The position numbers and the translations under genes were made by a program. This document shows positions 1 to 5,036 of a stretch of DNA of 5,036 nucleotides, one piece after another; position 1 is the stretch's first letter; every line of letters begins with the position of its first letter. Origin of the DNA: Bacteroidia bacterium (GTDB lineage Bacteria; Bacteroidota; Bacteroidia; Cytophagales; Cyclobacteriaceae). The notes beneath the pieces were generated by a model that was given only the letters and a program-made list of their open reading frames with translations, was not told where the DNA came from and searched no databases. The stretch lies in assembly GCA_012031955.1 (NCBI GenBank), contig JAAURZ010000240.1:1-5036 (forward strand). The letters are read 5' to 3'.

Positions 1-2
1 GC

Positions 3-445
3 ATTGTCGGGCGCGCTTGGCGCGCCATCGGGGCCTACGGGCTGGCCGTCCATTCCTTCCCGCTGTTCCTCCTCGGCTCGCTCTTCACCGGCGGATACAT
101 GAGCGCGCAAGGTTTCTACCGCTTCGCCGCTGCCGATACCGCCTCGGATGCGTTCCGCCCCAAGGCGATCTCCTTGGTGATGGCCGGGGGGCTTTTGTCG
201 GCGTGCTGGGTCCGCAACTGGTGAAGGTCACGGCGATGGGGATGGCCGTGCCGTTTCTTGGCACCTACCTTGCCGTGATCTCGCTGAACCTCGGCGGCGC
301 CTTCCTTTTCGCAGCACTCGACATCCCGAAGCCACGCCCGCCGCAGATCGGCGACGCGCGCGGGCGCACTCGGATGGAGCTTCTGCGCACCCCCCGCATC
401 GCGGTCGCGGTGATCTGCGCCACCGTTTCCTATGCGCTGATGAAC
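3..445 (+). CDS. MFS transporter, internal fragment with one frameshift
   Basis: This is part of a major facilitator superfamily permease of the inner membrane; its substrate cannot be told. The reading starts in frame at base 3 (the 5' end lies outside the window) and gives about 60 residues, including the hydrophobic stretch AYGLAVHSFPLFLLGSLFTG and then YRFAAADTASDAFRPKAISL, a loop-plus-helix pattern I associate with proteobacterial MFS proteins. It then hits a stop, but the reading continues one frame over as VGVLGPQLVKVT, two further hydrophobic helices and LLRTPRIAVAVICATVSYALMN. Adding one G to the G6 run at 186-191 joins the two halves. The family normally continues after SYALMN with an LVMTSTP-like segment; here it is replaced by unrelated sequence from about 446. 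Higher G+C than the rest of the window suggests a different source organism. The family call is good; the specific function is unknown. Confidence 0.8.
186..191 (+). other. Probable lost G in a G6 run (frameshift in the MFS fragment)
   Basis: The permease reads MAGG into this run in one frame and continues as AFVGVLGPQLVK in the next. Seven G residues instead of six would make the reading continuous. This fits a homopolymer under-call, though a real mutation cannot be excluded. Confidence 0.7.
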
Positions 446-577
446 CGCACGCTGAATAAGTGGTTCCCGCGCCGCTGGAAATCGCGGCGCGAGAAAGCCA
501 ATTGCTGTTGAGCGAAATGGGCAGGCTGGAAGAGCAAAGGCTCACGTTGAACGCGTACAGGCTGCCTCGCGGGCAAA
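446..577. other. Chimeric joint: sequence fitting neither flanking gene
   Basis: The permease homology ends after SYALMN at about 445, and the radical SAM protein becomes recognisable from ISTAPALDSI at about 579. The intervening ~132 bases do not continue either protein in any frame. No inverted repeats, target-site duplications or transposase motifs are visible at the edges, so a mobile element is not supported. The change in base composition across the joint points to DNA from different genomes joined in assembly or library construction. Exact breakpoints are uncertain by roughly ten bases or more. Confidence 0.6.
460..577 (+). other. Unidentified short helical reading frame inside the joint
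   Basis: Reading from GTG at 460 gives about 39 residues before the radical SAM homology takes over in another frame. The core, EIAARESQLLLSEMGRLEEQ, is charged and leucine-rich with hydrophobic residues spaced as in an amphipathic helix or coiled coil. I do not recognise a family. It could be a fragment of a third gene trapped between the two others, or a chance open frame. The stop TAA just upstream (457-459) and the lack of a ribosome binding site argue against a real start at 460. Confidence 0.25.
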
Positions 578-866
578 GATTTCGACCGCGCCCGCGCTCG
601 ACAGCATCATCCAGGCCTCGGCAGCGCACAAAGCCCACTACATACTCGTTGGCAGCCTCACACTCTTCGGCAACAACCCGGCCGACAGCAAAGTACTTTA
701 CTACAAATTCCTAGAGCGCATGTATCCACACCTCGTGCCCGAGTACAAAAAGCTCTATCGCATCTTCTTTGCTCCGCCCAAATCATACCTTCAGGCATTG
801 GAAGCCCGAGCGCTTGCGCTCTGCCAGAAGCATCACATTCGAAACCGGATACTGCCCCATGCTTGA
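578..866 (+). CDS. SPL-family radical SAM protein, C-terminal fragment
   Basis: About 95 C-terminal residues of a protein resembling the spore photoproduct lyase-like radical SAM family. The visible pieces are LDSIIQASAAHKAHYILVG, SLTLFGNNPADSKVLYYKFL, YPHLVPEYKKLYRIFF, and a last helix around ALCQKHHIRNRI. This is the end of the barrel plus the C-terminal extension typical of these proteins. The N-terminal part carrying the CxxxCxxC iron-sulfur cluster motif is missing because the contig changes source upstream, so chemistry cannot be inferred. No start codon in this frame supports an independent short gene. Its TGA at 864-866 lies inside the start of the downstream glycosylase, an 8-base overlap suggesting co-translation. 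The family call comes from recalled sequence patterns; the substrate is unknown. Confidence 0.65.
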
Positions 867-1419
867 AACAATACAAACAAAACTCAGCGAACTTGCCACA
901 CAGGCAGGAGCCGACGCCACGCACAAATTTGTGCCTTCGGCCACGCGCGTATACGGCGTGCGCATGCCGTTGCTCAACGCGCTCGCGCGCGAATACAAAG
1001 CCGGTGGTTTTGCCCTGGCAGAAGCCCTCTGGGCATCGGGCGCTTTCGAAGAGCGCATACTCGCAGCCAAACTGCTTGAAAAAGTGGGCCGTCACGACCC
1101 CGCCCGAATCATCAGACTTGTAACACGCTGGTCGGCACAAATAGACAACTGGGCCGTGTGCGATGCCCTGGGCATGCAGGGCATCAAAGGAATTGTAAAA
1201 ACACACCGGCCGCAAATTTTCAACCTGTCTGCAAGCATGTTGACGTCGCGCAACCCCTGGCGCCGCCGCCTGGCACTGGTGTTAATTCAGTATTACACAC
1301 GTGACGCCAAAGCGAAGCCTGCAATCATGAAGCACCTGCGCGCACTGGAGCACGACGACGAATACTACGTACAAAAGGCAGTAGCCTGGATCAAAAGAAA
1401 TTTTGCTAAAGGACGTTGA
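859..1419 (+). CDS. AlkD-like DNA alkylation repair protein (HEAT-repeat DNA glycosylase)
   Basis: A 186-residue, largely helical protein of the AlkD/AlkC-type DNA alkylation repair family. Characterised members excise positively charged alkylated bases such as N3-methyladenine and N7-methylguanine without flipping the base. The family landmarks are in order: VYGVRMPLLNAL near residues 30-40, IDNWAVCDALG at 95-105, PWRRRLALVLI at 133-143 and YYVQKAVAWIKR near the end. Trp98, Asp102 and Trp177 match in spacing the active-site Trp109, Asp113 and Trp187 of Bacillus cereus AlkD, so it is probably active. It is shorter than the usual ~220-240 residues, mainly at the N-terminus. I chose ATG 859 because it overlaps the upstream gene's stop by 8 bases; the open frame extends back to 769, but that part is a shadow of the radical SAM gene. 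No frameshift is evident. Confidence 0.88.
   Translation: MLETIQTKLSELATQAGADATHKFVPSATRVYGVRMPLLNALAREYKAGGFALAEALWASGAFEERILAAKLLEKVGRHDPARIIRLVTRWSAQIDNWAVCDALGMQGIKGIVKTHRPQIFNLSASMLTSRNPWRRRLALVLIQYYTRDAKAKPAIMKHLRALEHDDEYYVQKAVAWIKRNFAKGR
1162..1185 (+). repeat. Perfect 8-bp inverted repeat inside the glycosylase gene
   Basis: GATGCCCT and AGGGCATC flank an 8-base spacer that is nearly self-complementary (it contains GCATGC). It could form a G+C-rich hairpin in the mRNA. It encodes the stretch DALGMQGI next to the active-site Asp, so the symmetry may simply follow from the codons used. Confidence 0.4.
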
Positions 1420-1460
1420 CTAGTTAGTCCGATTGTTCGACCTTCACCGGGCACACAAGC

Positions 1461-1476
1461 TACAATCAACATTGTA
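1461..1476 (+). promoter_or_regulatory. Perfect inverted repeat upstream of the dehydrogenase, possible operator
   Basis: TACAAT CAAC ATTGTA is an exact 6-bp inverted repeat with a 4-base spacer, about 50 bases before the GTG start of the glycerol-3-phosphate dehydrogenase gene in a 104-base gap. Its size and position would suit a small dimeric regulator or a weak hairpin. There is no second copy in the window and no regulator gene beside it. The true start of the dehydrogenase may lie close by, which would place this site in the leader. Confidence 0.3.
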
Positions 1477-1523
1477 CTCCTTCCAACGACCGACACCGTC
1501 TCCGCGACATCCTCACCCACGAA

Positions 1524-3124
1524 GTGTTTGATCTGCTGATAGTAGGAGGAGGCATTACAGGCGCCGGTGTCGCCCTCGACGCGGCCACACGCGGTTTGAA
1601 AACAGCCCTTGTCGAAAAAGGCGACTTCGCAAGCGGCACCAGCAGCAAATCGACCAAGCTTGTACACGGTGGTCTTCGCTACCTCAAGCAACTTGAATTC
1701 GGCCTCGTGAAGGAAGTGGGAAGCGAGCGCGCCGTCGTACACAGACTTGCGCCGCACCTCGTAGTGCCCGAAAAAATGTTGCTGCCACTGTCCGAAGGCC
1801 GCGGCCTCGGTTACTGGCTCACCTCCATCGGACTTAAGATATATGACTGGCTGGCAGGCGTCAGCAAGCGCGATCAACGACGCATGCTCACACGTGCGCA
1901 AACCATGAGGCGCGAACCACTTCTCGGCAGGGCCGGGCTCAAAGGCGGCGCCATCTACGCCGAGTACCGCACCGACGACGCGCGACTCACCATCGAAGTA
2001 ATAAAAACAGCCGCGCGCCATGGCGCAACCATCCTTAACTACTGCGACGTAACAGATTTTGAATACGCCGACGGCAAAGTGTGCGGCGTGCGGGTGAGAG
2101 AGAATCTTACACAAGAAGTGTTTACTATACACGCACGCTGCGTCGTGAGCGCCGCAGGCCCGTGGGTAGACGAGTTGCGCGCGCTGGACAAGTCGCGCAC
2201 AGGCAAGCGGCTGCATCTTACCAAAGGAGTGCACATAGTGGTGCCGCAAGAGAAGCTGCCCGTAAGGCAGGCGATCTATTTCGATGTCGACGACGGCCGA
2301 ATGATCTTCGCCATACCGAGAGGACGAACCACCTACGTGGGCACCACAGACACAAACTACGCGGGTAACAAAGACCACGTCGTTACCACAACCGCCGACG
2401 CGGCCTACCTTATCAACGCGGTTAACGCCATGTTCCCCCGCATTCACCTAACACTCAACGATATTGAATCCAGTTGGGCGGGGCTTCGTCCCCTCATACA
2501 CGAAGAAGGAAAGTCCGCTTCCGAATTGTCGCGCAAGGATGAAATCTTCGAATCCCCGTCGGGGCTCCTCTCGATTGCAGGAGGCAAGCTCACCGGCTAC
2601 CGCAAAATGGCAGAGCGCGTAGTCGACAGGGTGATCACACAGCACTTTCGTGAATTCTCAGACACAGCATCGCAAACAGCCACGGTCAGAATCACACAAA
2701 ATCCATTTCGCAACTTCGATGAAGTGCTTGCATACATACACAAAGTGGAGTCGGAGCTGGTGCCGTTTGGGTTTACCTCGCACATGGCTCACTACCTCGT
2801 GAAGAACTACGGTTCGCAAACCAGGCAAGTCATTCACCATTCAAGCAAATACAAAACGGCGAACATCAAGAGCTGGCCATGCTCAACGCCGAGCTGCAGT
2901 TTTGTTTTGAAGAAGAGATGGTCTGCACACTGGCGGATTTTGTGATACGACGCACCGGGTTGCTGTTCTTCAACGCGCCACTTGTGTCGCGCTGGCTGGA
3001 ACAACTGCACGCGTCCCTTCAGCGCCTGCGAAAAGATGAGCAGTATGCACCTGGCGAACTCGACGACGTGCGGCAGGCGCTAACCGAAGCATCGTCGTTT
3101 GAAGGCAACGACACGACCAAATAA
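1524..3124 (+). CDS. glpD: FAD-dependent glycerol-3-phosphate dehydrogenase, broken by one frameshift
   Basis: Oxidises sn-glycerol 3-phosphate to dihydroxyacetone phosphate with bound FAD and passes electrons to membrane quinones. Both family signatures are present: IVGGGITGAGVALDAATRG at residues 6-24 (dinucleotide fold, with Glu31 placed to bind the adenosine ribose) and GGKLTGYRKMA at 353-363. HGGLRYL at 48-54 supplies the substrate-site His and Arg. The first frame runs to a stop at 2945, but its last ~30 residues are unlike the family. One extra A in the run at 2853-2856 joins it to the frame ending at 3124, which supplies the expected C-terminal domain (NAELQFCFEEEM, DFVIRRTGLLFF), for about 533 residues. 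The start is uncertain. GTG 1524 begins at the first beta strand, yet the upstream RHRLRDILTHE resembles the usual N-terminal lead and has no ATG, GTG or TTG in frame. The respiratory (GlpD/GlpA-type) assignment is firm; exact subfamily is not. Confidence 0.9.
2853..2856 (+). other. Probable lost A in an A4 run (frameshift in the dehydrogenase)
   Basis: The upstream frame reads SSKYKTANIKSW and then diverges from the family. With one more A, the reading becomes SSKYKNGEHQELAMLNAELQ and leads straight into the conserved C-terminal domain. The local sequence is not a standard slippery heptamer, so programmed frameshifting is unlikely. Confidence 0.75.
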
Positions 3125-3140
3125 AGCCTTGATGACCGGA

Positions 3141-3177
3141 TTTTTTTGTAGGAAAATTAGGTGCTCGTACCCTTTCT
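3141..3177 (+). promoter_or_regulatory. Possible promoter ahead of the two kinase genes
   Basis: The 100-base gap 3125-3224 is clearly AT-rich compared with its surroundings. TTTTTTTG at 3141-3148 followed 19 bases later by TACCCTTTC at 3168 loosely resembles the Bacteroidota pattern TTTG, spacer, TAnnTTTG, with an extra base in the second box. The match is imperfect and depends on the organism guess. The T run has no stem before it, so it does not look like a terminator of the preceding gene. Confidence 0.25.
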
Positions 3178-3224
3178 TTTTAGCTGGATACTGCTAAATT
3201 TCAGAATTACTAGAACGATTGTAC

Positions 3225-4168
3225 ATGACAAAAAGGCAGCTAGTTCAAAACAGGCCACACGAAGCCTGTGGGGTATTGATATGGGCGGCACCAAGTTGGA
3301 GGGCATTATCCTGAAGTCTGCCAGCGACCCCAAAGTGACGTACAGAGACCGCGTGCCCACCGAAGCCGATCAAGGCTATGAACACATTCTTACGCAAGTA
3401 AAAAAGCTCGTCGATATGATGGTCGCACATGCAGGCTACAAGCCCGAGGCCATCGGTTTTGCAACACCCGGCGTGCTGGATCCGAAGGTGGGGCTCATGA
3501 AAAACTGCAACTCCGTTTCAATGAACGACAAACCCATGAAGCGCGATCTCGAAACACTTCTTGGCGTGCGCGTGGAGATGGCCAACGACGCCGACTGCTT
3601 TGCGCTTGCCGAAACACGTTTTGGTATTGTGAAGCAAAGCTACCCCGAAGCGCGCGTTGTGTTTGGCGTTATTATGGGCACCGGCGTCGGCGGTGGCATT
3701 GTTGTGGACGGCAGGCCCATTATCGGCTTGCAGGGCATCGCCGGAGAGTGGGGCCACAACTTCCTCGACGAATCTGGCGGCCCATGTTATTGCGGTAAAA
3801 CAGGCTGCGTCGAAAATGTGATCTCAGGACCGGCGCTGGAAAAATACTATTTCAATGAAACCGGTAATAAAAAGAGTCTGAAAGACATTGCCGCCCTTGC
3901 GCAATCCAAAGTGGACCCCACCGCGCAAAAGACAATGCTGCGCCTCATCGAGTTTTTTGGCAAAGCACTCAGCGTCATCATCAACATACTCGACCCCGAC
4001 GTGATCGTGATCGGCGGCGGCGTCGGCAACATCGATTTGTTGTACGACAGGGGCAAAGACGCCCTGCGGAAATACGTGTTCAACACAAGACTCGACACGC
4101 CCATTGTGCAACCGCTGCTGGGCGACAGCGCCGGTGTTTACGGCGCCGCCTACCTGCTCGACAAATGA
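3225..4168 (+). CDS. ROK-family sugar kinase (glucokinase-like), one frameshift near the start
   Basis: A cytoplasmic ATP-dependent hexose kinase of the ROK family, about 314 residues once repaired. The phosphate-binding motif DMGGTK is at residues 19-24, the catalytic-base region NDAD at 121-124 (Asp122), the second glycine loop GTGVGGG at 152-158, and the structural zinc site His178, Cys188, Cys190, Cys195 within PCYCGKTGCVE. A nucleotide-binding strand, DVIVIGGGVG, lies further on. With these residues intact it should be a working kinase rather than a ROK repressor, and it has no N-terminal DNA-binding helix-turn-helix. The substrate could be glucose, fructose or an N-acetylated amino sugar. 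I place the start at ATG 3225; one more A in the run at 3230-3234 then gives MTKKAASSKQATRSLWGID. As written, the frame instead extends back to a GTG at 3161 with a spurious hydrophobic leader. It overlaps the next kinase by ATGA, implying coupled translation. Confidence 0.9.
3230..3234 (+). other. Probable lost A in an A5 run (frameshift at the ROK start)
   Basis: ATG 3225 reads MTKRQLVQ and soon ends at a stop, while the kinase body lies one frame over. Six A residues instead of five give MTKKAASSKQ, running directly into the kinase fold. The run followed by GG could in principle slip, but the same kind of loss in three other genes favours a sequencing error. Confidence 0.65.
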
Positions 4169-5036
4169 AACCACAAGTGCGTATGAAACGAATAGCAATC
4201 TTGGGCCCGATACCGCGCGATCACATCGTTACGCATCAGGGCGACCTGATTCAAAATGGGGTTGCGTTACCCATCCGGTAGTCGCTTTGTCCGTGCTGGC
4301 AGGCGACCGGATTGAAATCATTCCCGTCACGCACCTGCGCGGCGTGGACGTCGACAATGTGCGTGAAGTGTTCGACGGATACGAAGGCATTAACTTTAAA
4401 CACATCACATCCAAAAACGATCAGGGCGACATCATCAGTTTGCGTTTTGTCGACATGAACAACCGCCTCGAAAGACAGACGGGCTTCATGGACCCCATCG
4501 TGCCTGCAGACGTGCGACAACTTGTCAACTGCGACGTGTTTGTTTTTATACCCATCAGCGACTACGAGGTATCGCTCGACACGTTGCGTTTCCTGAAAGA
4601 AAAAAGCAAGGGCACTATCGTCTTCGATGCGCACGGACCCACCACGGCCTGCGGCTTCAGTGGCGAACGCCATCGCAAGTTTTGGATCGATCGCGACCTG
4701 TGGCTGCCGCACATCGACGTATTGAAAATGAACCTCGAAGAAGCGCACGCCTCCTGGTTCAAAAAGGAATATGAAAGCCAGGATTTCAGCAAAGAACCCG
4801 ACTTCGACAAAGACATGCTGCGCGAGTTTGCGCTGCATTGCCTAGGCATGGGTGTCAAATGCGTGTATGTGACGGTAGACTCGCGCGGATGCATGGTGTA
4901 CTATAAAGAAAAGTCGAAGCTGCACGAAGAAATGGTGCCCGCTGTAAAAGTAGAAACCGTGATAGACACCACCGGCTGCGGCGACAGCTTTGCAGGCGGA
5001 GTAGGTTATGGCCTGCTGCAGTCGCCCGGCGATTAC
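4165..5036 (+). CDS. PfkB-family carbohydrate kinase, 3'-partial, one frameshift
   Basis: A ribokinase/PfkB-fold sugar kinase, cytoplasmic and ATP-dependent, with about 291 residues in the window; the gene runs off the right edge. Strand one is RIAILGPIPRD. The acceptor-side motif KMNLEEA is at residues 188-194, and the C-terminal signature DTTGCGDSFAGG starts at residue 268, with catalytic base Asp274 and the anion hole around Gly271-Gly273. The first frame stops after 38 codons; one extra A in the run at 4253-4256 gives GDLIQKWGCVTHPVVALS and an open frame to the end. The usual N-terminal glycine pair and Asn that grip the sugar are not recognisable (WGCVTHPVVALSVLAG instead), so this is a divergent branch and its substrate is open. 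ATG 4165 overlaps the ROK stop; ATG 4183 (MKRIAILG) is an equally good start and fits the family better. No Shine-Dalgarno sequence is visible. Confidence 0.85.
4253..4256 (+). other. Probable lost A in an A4 run (frameshift in the PfkB kinase)
   Basis: As written, the gene reads LIQNGVALPIR and stops. One more A gives LIQKWGCVTHPVVAL, and the frame then stays open for about 260 codons to the window edge, including every kinase motif. Confidence 0.8.

Noticed and set aside
15..27. G+C-rich GGCGCGCC palindrome near the left edge
   Set aside because: It lies within the transporter coding sequence and is expected by chance in G+C-rich DNA.
446..577. Insertion sequence at the joint
   Set aside because: No terminal inverted repeats, target duplication or transposase similarity could be seen, and the segment is too short.
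769..858. Longer N-terminus for the AlkD-like protein
   Set aside because: This stretch is fully occupied by the conserved C-terminus of the radical SAM gene in another frame, and the extra residues do not resemble the family.
1418..1429. GACTA GT TAGTC palindrome at the glycosylase stop
   Set aside because: A two-base loop is too tight for a hairpin and no T run follows, so it is not a credible terminator.
1365..2447. Long open frame on the minus strand (360 codons)
   Set aside because: It lies antisense to the glycosylase end and the dehydrogenase, both firmly identified. Its translation has no recognisable domain and is rich in residues typical of shadow frames.
3137..3148. Terminator after the dehydrogenase gene
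   Set aside because: There is a T run but no stable stem in front of it.
3161..3224. GTG start at 3161 giving the ROK kinase a hydrophobic, signal-like leader
   Set aside because: ROK kinases are cytoplasmic. ATG 3225 with one A restored gives a normal N-terminus, and the leader falls in AT-rich intergenic-looking DNA.
3225..3240. Programmed -1 frameshifting at the A5 run of the ROK gene
   Set aside because: The run is slip-prone, but there is no clear downstream stem-loop or pseudoknot, no reason for such control in a sugar kinase, and three other genes show the same defect at non-slippery runs.
4251..4838. Minus-strand open frame opposite the PfkB kinase
   Set aside because: It mirrors the codon pattern of the true plus-strand gene and shows no motif of its own.

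Overview
The window appears to be an assembled environmental (metagenome-type) contig. It carries a run of plus-strand genes from one bacterium, joined at its left end to DNA from another. From about 578 to the end there are five co-directional genes: the C-terminal end of an SPL-type radical SAM protein, an AlkD-like DNA glycosylase, a FAD-dependent glycerol-3-phosphate dehydrogenase, a ROK-family sugar kinase and a PfkB-family sugar kinase that runs off the right edge. Base composition is moderate, the start codons lack obvious Shine-Dalgarno sequences, and the protein sequences recall Bacteroidota or a neighbouring phylum. This assignment is from memory of family sequences, not from a search.

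The first ~445 bases are visibly richer in G+C. They encode the middle of a proteobacterial-type MFS transporter, which stops abruptly inside a well-conserved helix. About 130 bases that I cannot place follow (446-577). The radical SAM protein then starts in mid-domain. This looks like an assembly or cloning chimera rather than a biological fusion.

Layout: 3-445 MFS transporter fragment; 446-577 unassigned joint with a short helical reading frame; 578-866 radical SAM C-terminus; 859-1419 AlkD-like glycosylase overlapping it by 8 bases; 1420-1523 gap with a perfect inverted repeat; 1524-3124 glycerol-3-phosphate dehydrogenase; 3125-3224 AT-rich gap, the best place for a promoter; 3225-4168 ROK kinase; 4165-5036 PfkB kinase, overlapping the ROK gene by ATGA.

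Four of the six protein-coding segments need one extra base to read through, and in all four the missing base falls in a run of one nucleotide (G6 at 186, A4 at 2853, A5 at 3230, A4 at 4253). Restoring it rebuilds the family sequence each time. Under-called homopolymers are the simplest explanation, so these genes should be treated as probably intact in the organism. Automatic gene calls here will give wrong starts and ends for the dehydrogenase and both kinases.

Functionally, the radical SAM/AlkD pair suggests DNA-base repair. The dehydrogenase feeds glycerol 3-phosphate into central metabolism as dihydroxyacetone phosphate and passes electrons to the respiratory chain. The two overlapping kinases look like a sugar-phosphorylating unit. 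I found no mobile element, RNA gene, CRISPR array or clearly new defence-like system.
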